The notes beneath the pieces are model-generated. The model was not told the origin of the DNA. It was given only the letters and a program-made list of their open reading frames with translations, and did no database searches. DNA of 60,000 nucleotides, taken from assembly GCF_932526225.1 (NCBI RefSeq), contig NC_064043.1:11780085-11840084 (forward strand). The letters run 5' to 3'. The stretch's first letter is position 1; the number at the start of each line of letters is the position of its first letter. Shown piece after piece: positions 50,701 to 60,000 of this stretch. The stretch comes from Nematostella vectensis. Taxonomy: Eukaryota > Cnidaria > Anthozoa > Actiniaria > Edwardsiidae. A program made the position numbers and the translations under genes.

Positions 50701-53700
50701 AATTGAGGTTTACAGAAGTGTTGTACTGGTAATCTTCTGGATACTCTATTACTAACTCAAAGATAGAAATATAGAAGGCATGTCATGTTTTGTCTACACT
50801 TTCCATTTAAAAATATAAAAGAGAAATTGTTGAGTGCAATACAGTATCTTAGAAGTTACATTATCTAACAGGGAGTAGCTGCTTATACCTACCCTTTCAT
50901 TTTAGTGCAATCATAAAAGGGAATTTTCTTTACAACAAACTTCTGACCAGTCTCAGATGAATACAGAGCAAGTTCCACAAGAACATCACCTACAAAGAAT
51001 AATTGCAAATCATTGCCCAAGAAGAGTACTAGGCTTGTACAGTAGAAGGACTGGAGACTTTAAGGTGTAACTCCAGGGAAGGGGAGCTGAATTACAAAGA
51101 ATGCACAATAAAGGGGGACTACACACCTATAAAGCAAATCCAGGTTACGTGCAAGCCCACTAGATCTTGTCAAGCCTATCAGTTATTGTTACACTACTGT
51201 ACTTCCTTAACAAACACCCCCCTCCCCTTTCGTAGCATGCTTTAAGCAAAGGCACTTATTCAGGGGAGCCCTTATTCAAGCTATTACAGTATTGTATGTA
51301 CATATCTTGTCCAATTTGAAAAAAAGATTAGTAAAAGCTAGCACTAACCTGTTGGATTTGTAATTTCAGGCAAACCACTTGAATCAGGGGTTGAACATTT
51401 GACTGTATTACTATTAATGGTGGAAGTAGTTTGGACTTTGTTGTTGATGTAACACTGGTAGGTATTTCCTGCTGTTAGCGGTGGGAGGTTCTGTACAGTT
51501 GCTTCTAGCTGCAAAAAAGATTAGTTTTATATATTATTGTCAAAAAAACAGTTGAAGAGCATTGCTGGCCTTGTTTGTACATCATGTATGTTTTAGCGCA
51601 CACTAGCTCATCAACATTTATTTTGGCTTGCAAGGCTAGGCTAGAATGCTGGACAATATTGGCATTTATTGCATGGAATTTTACTGTCAAAACTGTAAAT
51701 CAAACTACACCTCATGTTGTTTCCAAACCTTAAAATGCCAAAAAATAACAGCATTTTTCATTTACTGCTTAAAATTCGGCAGAAAATTGAGCTGAAGCTG
51801 AGGTAGTCTGAATAAAGTTGCCAGCCTTGTCTCATTAACATACTTAGTATCGAGTCGAAATTCCAAGACAAAGTTATATCGCTCTAAACTAAAATTGAGC
51901 TTCTTGGGAAGAAAAAACACCACAGACATTTACATCCCAACTAAGTTTATTTCATGAATAGAGCATGAAGATATGACTCATAGATGTTTACTTGCATGAA
52001 TGCGTATGTCCTAAGAAATCCTTCACTGACACAGGTGAGAAGCCTGTGGCTAAACCAATATATTGTTGTTGATGAATGATTTTGCTGTTGTGACGTGCAT
52101 GATTACAATAACATTACCTGTGTAGATACACCATAAGGAAATTTATCAGGATTCGTTGATACAATACTGACACATATGGATTTTTCAGTGGCGAAACGCA
52201 AAGGACTCAGGCTTGAATCAGCACATTCTGATCTCACGCTACATCTAAAACAAGAGAAGAAATTTGTGAAGATTAAATAGTGATTAAGGGTAAAGAATGT
52301 TCAGAAAGAGCACATACTTGTTGTATAAAGTGCACCATCCACAGAATGGGTCTCCTCTGCCACTGCAAGACTCGCATGTTGAAAATGTACTACACTCCTG
52401 AATAGGATGCTTAATGACCTGAAATATATCATTATACCATCAAATATAATCACATCTGGACACTAAACCCATAAATCATCTGAGAATAACAGAGGGTTGT
52501 ACTGTAACAGACAGCTAAAAGCCGCATTATCACCAGTTTACTTCCGGAGGTCCGACGGAAACCACAACCGTTAATAGACAAGACAATAGTATCTAATAGA
52601 ATCCATGCTATTTACTGTAACAGGCCATCTACTCTTAATTATCAATCATATCCTCAAAGAAACTTTCAACAGACACACTGCTTTCACGTGTTCCGTTAAA
52701 AATCATTGGAGATTGTTACGTAATCGACAGGAAGTAAACTGGTGACAATGCGGCTTTAAGGGTATTCAAAATCTGCAAGGCAGTAAGACATACGAATTAT
52801 GCAAGCCATGGGTGTGAGCCATTATATTTCTTTATACCAATTTTCCTACATGTCTCGCTGGCTTTTCCGACATGTCTCGCTCTCACAGCTTAACTTTACC
52901 TTGAAGTCAGTGGTAGCATAAACAGCTGTTCTGTCTTTGCTTAGATCCAGTTTCCAAATCACATTGCCAGGAAGTAAACCTTTATTGTAATATGGAATGA
53001 CTAACTTGCTGCCATCGCCAACAGAAATCTAGAGAGCCAAGAGAAAACAATAGATAAAAAAAAAATAAGGCAGTCCACCCTCTCAAAGACTTTGCTTAAC
53101 CCATTGACTCCTGGCTATTTTTGTGCTGAACTTACAAAAAACACACTGAAAACAGATACTTCCCCCCCTATTCTGAGTTTTATACAGCCCGTCAAAGTCA
53201 AACACTGCTGCACCTAGTCAGCAGTATCCTAGCTTTCCAACAGTGCTTTGCGGTCCACACTTTTAATCCCTCGCCGTTGTGCTAAAGCAAGCATAAGTTG
53301 ATGGTTGCTTGTATTTTTCATCAAAAATACAGCTATGAGCATATTAGGAGTGTCTCAGCAAATCATGAAGTCTATTGGGGCATAATTGAGTGCTTTGCTT
53401 ATGGATATTTGCAAGCAAAGGTGGATTCATTATGATTTTTTCTTGTTTGGCTTTGCCTGGATGAGAAAATAGTTTTCTAATGAATCATCACAGCTTTCCT
53501 GAATGCTGTCTTTTCTGGAACCAAATTGATTCCAAAATTGTTTACACTGCTATTCTTGGTCGGAATGACCTGGAATTAATTTGTTTGGCTTCGGGGTGAA
53601 AAGACCCTCCCCTCGTGAATTTTTCCCTGGATCTTCCAGAATGCTTTGCAATCCGTAAAGGCATCCAAGTGGTTTTACAAGCCTTCAAGAAGTGGACATT

Positions 53701-56333
53701 GTGTTTTGAGGCCATGGAAATGGACCTGGGGGATCAGAATAAAGGTATTTATTTGTGTCTTGAGCTGTGTTTGCTGATCTCTCTCCCTTGTGTGGTATTT
53801 TGAGCGTTTTATTGAGAGGGGTGATTCTGCTATTCTTTCCTTGTTCGATTTGAAATTTGTCAAGAAAGAACCTGTGCTATTATTTGGCTTAAGAGTAGTT
53901 GCCAACACCTTGGTTGGATGCATATCTTTAAGACCATTTATCCCTTAGACTGATGCCTGAGTATTGTTGAGTATTGTTGTGTTTATTTTGAATTTATGAA
54001 TTTTTTGGGTTGTGGGTACTTCTCAAAGCCGGTACAGGCTGGTTGAGGGGTCAATGTGTTTAAATATGGATAAATATAAGGAGATTCAAAGAGGAAAAAT
54101 GAATCTGCCACCTCTTGAAATCCACGCTTTGGCACACCCCATTATGGAACTCCTGGCTTGACCCCTGTTGTATATGCCCTTAAACATGAGGTTCCGCTAT
54201 AAAAGGGTAAGCTCCTCCCACCCCCGGGCAAAAATTTGCAATTATAATCATAACACTGCCGCGATAGCGGCCAATAATTATAAAGTCTCCTGTAAAATAT
54301 TGCTTATCTATGCGGCTTAAACTATTTTTGCACAGGTAACAGGTTTTCGGATCTAGCGCACCTGCATAAACTATTCCCGAGCTGTGATGAAAATGCTAGT
54401 ATTTTAGAGTGCACACATATTGGTATGGCATTATTTTACAATAGATAGACAACTCTAGAAATGATATTTATTTTGGTTTAGAATATGAAATTTGAATTTA
54501 GCGCTCACAGCAATTGTCCTGACATGTTGAATCATTGAGAGCTGATTGATAACTGATTGTTCTTGAGCCCGGGGGTGGGAGGAGCTTTCTCTTTTATAGC
54601 AGAACCTCGTGTTAAGCATAAGGGAAGAGGCAAAATTCTAATGGTAATGCATGTTAGCTAACTTTCATGGTTTTAATTGTTATGGTCATGTTTATTGTAT
54701 CGTTTTGTATTGAGATACCTTGATCAAATGGCCATTATATGTACCAAGTACAACCGCTGTATGAGCTTCATGGACCATTGCTGTTACTGAAGTGAGCACT
54801 GGCTTCCTGTTCCATTCCAACTCTGCCAAAGCTACCACACCACCTGTTCCACTGATAGGGTAGTTGGAGGTTCCAATGTTACACATCGACAAATATTCCT
54901 ATAATTTGAAGAAGGTATATTATCTTGTGCTCATTTGAAAACAGGCTAGGAATAGGAATAGGAATACACCTAAGACATAATGCTCAAGTAAACAGGTAAA
55001 CCTGTTAATATCTTATATCTTAAGAGCTTAATATCCTGTCTTTTAAAAAATTTAAATTCTTCAGTCAAACTTAATAAAACCAACTCCATTAAAAGGTCAC
55101 ATTTTCAGCTCCCAATGCTATCTGTAATAAAGATGTTCCACGAGCACTGTATAAGGCGATTTTATTCACTTCTACATTTAATAAAAGTGAAAATAAAAGT
55201 GAAATGGCAAGGCAAAGAAATGAAAGATAACTACAACAAACCTCTTTCTTGCAGGCCCCATCTCCATTTCTGGCCCAGGGCATTCCAAGAGGGATCTGTC
55301 CTTCAGAGCAGTTTTTAATGTTTGTCTCAAAGCCTTTGTTGATTGCTTTAAGGGAAAAGTAACACAGCGCAGAATGCTCACCCGAAGCCACAGAGCTGCC
55401 AGTGTTATTGGTAAAAGTCACAAATAAGACGTCGGATTGTGAAGTAATACCAAGTCTCCTTGCCAAATTCAATCCAGGTTTTGCAACAAATGCTGAGGTC
55501 GCAACAGAATAATGTGACCCAGTTCTCCCTTTGCAAACCAAAGGAATCTCAACATAAGTAGAAAAGGATTTATCTCTATGACAGACATGCCCTAGTTTTG
55601 TTTCATATATGTTAGAGTCCTTTTTGTTCTTGTGTGACTCTAAGGTTTCTTGTACCATGAGAAAATAACTGAAATCTCCACTGGAGAAGCCATAAATATA
55701 CCGTACATCAAAGGTGTAGTCTTTAAACTTGAGGTAAGAACCTTGAAGTTGATTGGTCAAGGTAAAAGGGTCTGCAGGGTCTAAGGATAAACTAGAAATA
55801 GAATATGCTGTACTATAAAGATCTCCAAAGGCTTTCCGCCATGAAGTTGCAAAGTAAAGCACTTCATCACGACCTCCAGGTGCAATAAATCCAACAGCAG
55901 GCTTCACATTGCTTGAGGCAGTAATAGAACTTGATAATTCTGTCACTGACAAAGTATTTAAGTCTCTTAGCTGACACACACCATGGTAAATACTCCCACA
56001 AGTGACAAGCTGTGTTGAAGAATAATCTATCAGTAACAATTTGTTTCTGTTGTCTGTAGGAACCCGAGGGTACTTGCTTGGGTCGCAATAACTAGGTGCT
56101 GGGAGGCAGTTCTCATTGTCATCAATTGGACCAGTGGTTGTGTTGACAAGGACTTCAAGATCAGCTTCTGTCTTCACAAGAATGTTTGTACCACCAATAA
56201 ATACATTTCCTGTGCTGTTGTCGACAACGATGTTTGTGATTTTGTCGTGAGATACAAATTCTGAAATCGCAGTACATGAGGAATTGCAAATGAAGGAAAC
56301 AAGCAGGAGCAGAGTCCACAAGATAGATGACAT
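34469..56333 (-). CDS. PLXN: Plexin (semaphorin receptor), complete, 40 coding exons
   Basis: Type I membrane receptor for semaphorins; the family's cytoplasmic domain is a Rap-directed GTPase-activating domain controlling cell shape and guidance. Exons (high to low): 56333-55242, 54898-54719, 53028-52900, 52418-52318, 52244-52118, 51508-51349, 50989-50893, 50496-50385, 49784-49668, 49481-49380, 48834-48741, 48089-47914, 47495-47344, 46490-46388, 45244-45102, 44830-44642, 44510-44405, 44272-44045, 43692-43609, 43434-43363, 43042-42796, 42545-42403, 42302-42178, 41855-41796, 41594-41520, 41367-41301, 41024-40884, 40545-40435, 39869-39824, 39271-39168, 39057-38992, 38720-38608, 38271-38179, 37338-37178, 37048-36946, 36142-36098, 35788-35724, 35655-35580, 35184-35110, 34552-34469. 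Total about 1,854 residues, the usual plexin length. All junctions keep phase except 38992 to 38720, where one base pair of phase is unexplained. A separate 5' UTR exon is likely, since an acceptor (TTGCAG) lies 13 bases before the ATG. Confidence 0.93.
35185..35579. other. Plexin intron with ATC-rich simple repeats
   Basis: At about 35406-35458 the block ATGATCATTATTATCATCAT occurs twice in tandem. Nothing else is seen. Confidence 0.5.
36143..36945. other. Plexin intron with a long C homopolymer
   Basis: A run of about 21 C at 36495-36515 is followed by a C-rich stretch to 36580. No gene is seen. Confidence 0.6.
37339..38178. other. Plexin intron with an internal duplication
   Basis: CAGCAAATGTTTTACCATGT + GAATTTGGGCATCTAGAATT at about 37369 recurs as CAGCAAATGTTGTACCATGT + GAATTTGGGCCATCTAGAAT at about 37917. 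The block lies directly beside exon 34. No gene is seen. Confidence 0.55.
38332..38412. repeat. Dispersed repeat fragment (CAGGCCCGTACCCTGG family)
   Basis: CAGGCCCGTACCCTGGATTT, a CTTGGGG run, GTGCGAAATCC and AAAGTGGACC match the 1380-1484 region in reverse. It is a second copy of the family, in the intron between exons 32 and 33. Confidence 0.65.
38992..42302 (-). CDS. PLXN: Plexin exons 23-31: RasGAP first half and RhoGTPase-binding insert
   Basis: [20 protein letters not shown] and [20 protein letters not shown] contain the paired arginines of the first GAP motif (residues about 1404-1405), formed across the exon 25/26 junction. Exons 28-30 ([18 protein letters not shown] to [13 protein letters not shown]) match the ubiquitin-like Rho-binding insert that splits plexin GAP domains. 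Confidence 0.9.
39330..39591. mobile_element. MITE copy 1 in plexin (about 262 bp, AAAGCCGCATT termini)
   Basis: The left end AAAGCCGCATTGTCACCAGT + TTACTTCCGG pairs with the right end CCGGAAGTAAACTGGTAACA + ATACGGCTTT. The interior GGCCATCCGCTCTAAATAAT and GACACACTGCTTTCA is shared with the copy at 52518-52757. Confidence 0.8.
40690..40930 (-). repeat. Four-copy tandem duplication of the plexin exon 27 end and 5' splice site
   Basis: On the minus strand the real junction ATCGACTATGAG|GTATGC (donor at 40883) is followed in the intron by near copies at about 40840, 40783 and 40724. Each reads CGACTATGAGGTATG or a close variant and is preceded by CTGAGG-type text. Copy spacing is 43-59 bases. 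Confidence 0.75.
42403..43042 (-). CDS. PLXN: Plexin exons 21-22: membrane helix and juxtamembrane segment
   Basis: Exon 21 carries the only transmembrane helix ([20 protein letters not shown], residues about 1215-1238), then the stop-transfer [10 protein letters not shown] and a coiled-coil-like stretch. Exon 22 carries [16 protein letters not shown] and [18 protein letters not shown], the strongly conserved start of the plexin cytoplasmic domain. Confidence 0.93.
43363..47495 (-). CDS. PLXN: Plexin exons 13-20: IPT/TIG domains
   Basis: Successive Ig-like plexin-transcription-factor domains (residues about 830-1188). Recognisable starts are [35 protein letters not shown] and [14 protein letters not shown], with closing segments such as [11 protein letters not shown] and [12 protein letters not shown]. 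They are extracellular and structural, forming the stalk of the receptor. Confidence 0.9.
45266..45396. repeat. TA-rich microsatellite, self-complementary
   Basis: A (TA)n run and repeated ATATTAT 7-mers are bounded on both sides by TATTTGAATATATAT. It is an AT-only palindrome in the intron between exons 14 and 15. Confidence 0.85.
45685..46357. mobile_element. Non-autonomous element with about 45-bp TIRs in plexin intron
   Basis: TTCATACGTCGCGCTCCTGC + CGTGCCGAATCTAATT near 45698 is mirrored by AATTAGATTCGGCAGAGTAG + GAGCGCGACGTATGAA near 46312-46347. TA at both borders may be the target duplication. There is no transposase ORF. Confidence 0.7.
46491..47343. other. Plexin intron with a C homopolymer
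   Basis: A run of about 22 C at 46638-46660 is followed by CCTCCACCTC. Nothing else is recognised. Confidence 0.5.
47716..48000 (-). repeat. Three-copy tandem duplication covering the plexin exon 12 end and its donor
   Basis: Plus-strand CCGGATGAACCCAATTTTGA + GAGCAAGCTTGTTTC (the coding end of the third PSI exon, about 47951) recurs as CCGGGTGAACCCATGTTTTG + AAAGGAAGCTTGTTCC (about 47820) and CCGGATGAACCCAGTTTTGT + GTGGAAGCTTGTTCC (about 47717). The GAAGCAATAAAACAAGGC-type text that precedes the donor is also repeated. Indels break the reading frame of the outer copies. Confidence 0.75.
47914..52418 (-). CDS. PLXN: Plexin exons 4-12: PSI1, IPT1, PSI2, IPT2, PSI3
   Basis: PSI1 (residues about 470-520) shows [23 protein letters not shown]2 (about 630-660) shows [23 protein letters not shown]3 (about 775-825) shows [20 protein letters not shown] and ends [14 protein letters not shown]-like beta segments lie between (exons 5-7 and 9-11). 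The alternation PSI-IPT-PSI-IPT-PSI is the plexin signature. Confidence 0.9.
48090..52117. other. Plexin introns 5-11 without recognised content
   Basis: Introns 48090-48740, 48835-49379, 49785-50384, 50497-50892, 50990-51348 and 51509-52117 each exceed 300 bases. They show ordinary AT-rich sequence, with no repeats, RNA genes or convincing ORFs. Confidence 0.5.
52518..52757. mobile_element. MITE copy 2 in plexin (about 240 bp)
   Basis: AAAAGCCGCATTATCACCAG + TTTACTTCCGGAGGTCCGA to CAGGAAGTAAACTGGTGACA + ATGCGGCTTT. About 85-90 percent similar by eye to 39330-39591. It lacks the internal TATTTTGAAATG stretch, so one copy has a small internal deletion. Confidence 0.8.
52900..56333 (-). CDS. 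PLXN: Plexin exons 1-3: signal peptide and Sema domain
   Basis: Residues 1-22 ([20 protein letters not shown]) are a signal peptide. Residues about 25-460 form the Sema propeller: [34 protein letters not shown] (the conserved C-G-S-x-x-x-G-x-C-Q core), [43 protein letters not shown] and [14 protein letters not shown]. Several N-x-S/T sites are present. The long first exon (1,092 bases) followed by small ones is usual for plexins. Confidence 0.93.
53029..54718. other. Plexin intron between exons 2 and 3
   Basis: 1.7 kb with one inverted-repeat element at 54180-54615. The remainder shows no gene. Small ORFs here have no splice support. Confidence 0.5.
54180..54615. mobile_element. TTAA-flanked MITE (436 bp)
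   Basis: TTAA then ACATGAGGTTCCGCTATAAA + AGGGTAAGCTCCTCCCACCC pairs with GGGTGGGAGGAGCTTTCTCT + TTTATAGCAGAACCTCGTG then TTAA. The terminal CGCTATAAAAG text matches the 4743-6036 element, so both belong to one superfamily. Confidence 0.75.
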
Positions 56334-56346
56334 ATTTATGGCAGAC

Positions 56347-58650
56347 CTGCAAGGAAAGAAACATTATCCATTAGTCCAAGACGCTACATAAATTGTTGGT
56401 TTTGCTAAACACAATGTGACTTGATAGAAGATGGGATAGAAGATGTATGTGCATACATATGGAAAGGAATAGAACAAAACTAATGCAGCACTCATTTATT
56501 TTCAAAACCCTACTTGTTATGCTGTATATAATTGAGCTTCAGCATGAAACACACCAAATTTTGTAGGACTGAGCTTGTACAAAAATACAAAAAGAATGCA
56601 AAAGCACAAGCCAAGATAACACTATTAATGCCCCTAACATTCAACATAACAACATATCATCACTGTGAAACAAGGACATCCGGGCATCCGATGCTTGAAA
56701 TAGGGTCATATTAAAGGGTGTGGCAGTCACTTCAAAGGATGGGACCAAATGCCAAGCCTGAGCACATCACCCTTCAGACTGCTGGCTATGCTAGAAGTTT
56801 TTAAATAAGCCTGTAATTATGGACAAAGCTGGACTCTGTGATCGAGAAAATTATTCACAATAGATGTTGAGTGTTTTGCTAAATAACAGTCAAATATAAT
56901 TACCCCACCCCCCTCCTCCCTCTTTCTAAAAAAAGTCCATAAATAGAATTGTGCTTCAATATGGGTAATCTGGATGTTTTGAAAACTGAATAATGACACC
57001 AAGCTGTTTCTCTAAACTTGAGCTTGAAATATGGTGCTGTCATCTTACCATCATCATCTAATAAGTATCCCACAGTTTTAATAACTCAATTATGTTTATC
57101 CTCAACTGTGCTACATGTACAGGTAGCGCAACCCTTGCAAGTAATATTTATCAGTGTCAGTTTGCACTGCTTTTAATCTACATATCTGCTGATTGATTTA
57201 TATGAGTGATTAGATAAATTATCACAAGGATTATAAATGACTCCAGGGCAATAAAAATAAAATAACCAAATAGAATCTTCCCAACCATAGAACAGATGCA
57301 ATATCAGTTTGATCTTAAATGATAACACAAGAAAACGTAAAATACATATGTATTGTAAAGTCAAAGAACGTTAATGGTAATCAACTAGCAATGACTACAA
57401 AGAAGCATACATAAATACACCTTTAAATGATTTGCTATGTCAATTCAATCAATCAATGAATGTCAATTCAATCTTACAGCTCAGTGATCTATACAGCAAT
57501 ATATCAGTAACATATTAGAATATTTAGGAATTAACACCCCTCAAAAAGGTCCCAGTATTAATTAACAAGATACTTTTGACAATAAACGGCGATGTCAGGG
57601 AAAGGAATATTAAAAGGCCACTGAATCACTCACTAAGGGCTTTTAAAGTTTATCTCAATCTATCTAACATAGTTACAGCACTTTAGCACTTCACCTACTC
57701 TTTATCTTGTAAGATTGTATAACATAATTTAGTTCAAGATACCAAGCATACCACTTTGATCAAATCAGTAAAAACAATAGTTCAGAGCTTTGGATCAGGA
57801 TTGTTAAAATTAATCCCCTGCCTTGCAGCATTCAATTTTTATGTTTTTGCTTGGAAAGCTCACAGTGTTTCATAAACATCTTTAGACCCCACGTGCCTAA
57901 AGCCAATAGACAACACTGTCGGCATAACCACCCAGATATTACTTCCGTTAGGACCATAGGTGTGTACACACTTATAGAACACCTCATCACAGAAATAAGC
58001 ATTGGATTGCTTAACTACCATGCGACACATTCAAACGATTTTTCTACATCGATGACAAATTAAGCTGCTTTCCGTATTAAAACAAGCTAGTTAAATAAAG
58101 AGCCAACTAGCTTTAGAACATTCATTCGAAAATCCATCTCATTTGTCAACCTCGAAACAATGGTAATTATCTACAACTCTTTCCGTTTCTCCATACACTC
58201 GGAACTATTACGCTAAAAGGTTCCATCTTGAATAAAAGGCTTTTATACGAGGATCACTGTTACAAACTTTAAGAGCACGGTTATAGCTTAGGTTTTTATT
58301 TAAACACTGATACTACATGCGAAAACCGCGAAAAGGCCCCCACTTTTGAGCTGTTGTTGAGAATCGTTTCGCGGTTTCGTGAGAGTTTCAGCGACAGGCT
58401 TTTAAAATCAATGCGACACAATTGTAGCCCGACAGATTGGAGATTTGTGGTTCCAACTCGAACAAAAGGCAAACTTGAAGGCTGTTGTGATCAAATAAGA
58501 GCACCAGTGAAACCTAAAATCGTGGTGGAATCGTTGCCACTATAAAGTCAAGTTTTAAGCTCATACCAATAAAAGCCTGTCAGAGCGATCATAGCACTGA
58601 CTGATCGAGAATGAAATAGACTCAATGGAAAACACAAAGTGTCACCTACC
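56347..58650. other. Plexin 5' intron
   Basis: The region between the start-codon exon (acceptor at 56347) and a likely upstream donor (minus strand TTCGTAAG|GTAGGTGA at about 58650). No ORF or repeat of note is present. Confidence 0.5.
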
Positions 58651-59087
58651 TTACGAAATCCCTATTTTTTTCTAAAGATATCTGTATAAATGTAGAATCC
58701 TAGGCGTGATCGCTTGAGTTGACTGTCATTCTACCAAAGGCTCGAGAAACCGCCACACATGCCGGTCTACTGCGGCCATACACACCAACCCCGACCCTGG
58801 AATCTAGGCAATCGAGCCTTTGATATGTCTATTTGTAACTTCTTTGCCTCTTTATGTGATCAGTAATCGTGATTTGGGCACACAAGACCCTAATTTGTCT
58901 GGATATTTCGCAAACTCAGCTCTTCGCTCTAAGAGTTTGACTGGAGTCATACCCAATCCATTGCCGGTCGCGCTGAGCCCAGTCTCCCGACCGCGTGGAT
59001 CGTTATTTTCTACTCGTTCGTTGATCATGTGTTCCTAAGCGCTTTTCTCTCATATTTCCACGCATTTCTCTTGAAAGATTTTTAAAA
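58651..59087. promoter_or_regulatory. Head-to-head promoter region of plexin and the MDM1-like gene
   Basis: The putative plexin 5' UTR exon (about 58655-58750, minus strand) and the MDM1-like start codon (59088, plus strand) leave about 330 bases for a shared, divergent promoter. No TATA box at a convincing position is seen; transcription start sites are inferred only. Confidence 0.4.
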
Positions 59088-60000
59088 ATGCCTCGCAAGT
59101 GTCAGGTAAGAAACATAATAGCTTTAAAACCCAGTATTTGACAAAATAACCTTGCTGAATTGTCATATCTATGTATGTTTACATTCTTTTGTTTTGGTCA
59201 CATGTGAGATTCAAACTTACAATTTTTACTACGGTTTTATAGTAACTTACTCACTCGACAAGAATTATCTTATTAGTATCCGCTTTATTGTTCATTTAGT
59301 ATGAAAGTGAGTATCACGCGAATTTCAAGCCATTCGAGGTCCAGCTTAATAAGGAGCCGAAGTTTTCGCCTGCGAAGCCGAAAGTGCAAGAAACCAAAGT
59401 AGCTGAAACTCTCCACAAATCTAGCCACAACACGCATAACCACGAAGATGATAAGGTTATCTAGTGGAATTCCCTGTTATTATTTACTTCCAATTATAAA
59501 TTCTCACTTTAGACCAGTTAAAGATCTAAAAGTAATGTGTTATGATGAATAAGTTCCTTGTGTGTTAAAAAGGGCTTTTAATCTTTGTACTTTTGCTAGA
59601 ATGCTCAAGTTTTCACTCTTACATTTTGTAATTTTTTTGTTGCATTTTGCATTATCAGTCTATGGGTACCTTCCTGGCTGTATACCTACAGTAAACCTAT
59701 ACTTGATTGGTGATTTTATGTGCTCTGCTTAGCCAAGTATACAGTCACACATTGTTTAACAGCATGATTCTTTCCACACATAGTCTAATTCTACTCATAC
59801 ACAACTAATATGTACTTCACAGTATGCTTTTTGAAGTTTCTAAGAAAAAAAGTTTTTTTTTTTTAGGAGAACAGAGCATTAGAGTACAAAGCAGGTTTGG
59901 CTCCTGCAATGCCTCGCACAAAAAAGCAACGATATGTCTCTGAGTATCAAAAACAGTTTTACTGGAAAAAGCCTGTGGGTAGAGAAGCCCCAATCCTGTC
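59088..60000 (+). CDS. MDM1: MDM1-like centriolar protein (first three exons, 3' partial)
   Basis: Exons 59088-59105 (MPRKCQ, donor CAG|GTAAGA), 59300-59455 and 59867-60000 (continues beyond the window), all in phase 0. Exon 2 has SEYHANFKPFEVQLNKEPKF. Exon 3 has EYKAGLAPAMPR followed by YVSEYQKQFYWKKPVG. The repeated SEYxxxF-x-W/P motif and the KAGL-x-P spacing match MDM1, a microtubule-binding protein that localises to centrioles and restrains their duplication. The donor of exon 2, AAG|GTTATC, is weaker than usual. The family call rests on two motif copies. Confidence 0.68.

Noticed and set aside
1-60000. tRNA, rRNA or other structured RNA genes
   Set aside because: None could be recognised by reading; a covariance-model scan (tRNAscan-SE, Infernal) would be needed to exclude them.

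Overview
The window is nuclear DNA of an animal. Genes are intron-rich, splice sites are canonical GT/AG, and inverted-repeat (MITE-like) elements and tandem satellites are abundant. The gene set (a single plexin with animal domain order, an MDM1-like centriole gene, a WDR49/WDR64/WDY-type WD40 gene, a PAN+EGF secreted protein) and TTAGGG-type satellite sequence fit a basal metazoan, most likely an anthozoan cnidarian such as a sea anemone. That assignment is inference: no species marker is visible.

Layout. (1) 158-32657, plus strand: the C-terminal part of a WD40-repeat gene whose 5' end lies outside the window. I could join 16 exons into about 850 residues ending at a stop at 32657. Its introns are extraordinary. 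They hold an approximately 5.8 kb minisatellite (11120-16978), an approximately 7 kb telomere-like satellite (23136-30185), and 130-bp, 112-bp, 31-bp, 22-bp and 17-bp arrays. (2) Inside its first visible intron, on the minus strand, lie a decayed PAN/EGF secreted-protein gene (1957-3397), an unrecognised spliced gene (6640-8117) and one possible small secreted ORF (3557-3895). (3) 34469-56333, minus strand: a complete plexin receptor gene with 40 coding exons, about 1,854 residues: signal peptide, Sema, three PSI and several IPT domains, one membrane helix, and a cytoplasmic RasGAP-like domain that keeps its arginine motifs. A 5' UTR exon probably lies near 58655-58750. (4) 59088-60000, plus strand: the first three exons of an MDM1-like gene, head to head with plexin across a short shared promoter region.

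Main observation. In the WD40 gene, and in two places in plexin, the intronic tandem repeats are not random. Their units contain the splice junction of the neighbouring exon. The 5' splice site plus exon end is repeated after the exons ending at 9865 and 21859, and after plexin exons 12 and 27. The 3' splice site is repeated before the exons starting at 8544, 16979 and 19621, and arrays also run up to the acceptors at 9782 and 30889. The 29-31 bp array before 16979 carries on the order of 170 copies of a pyrimidine tract ending in TAG. This looks like recurrent tandem duplication of exon-intron junctions, seeding intronic minisatellites full of decoy splice sites.

The three plus/minus gene blocks share no obvious pathway. 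Plexin signals from semaphorins to Rap GTPases, MDM1 acts at centrioles, and WDR49/64-type proteins are poorly characterised.
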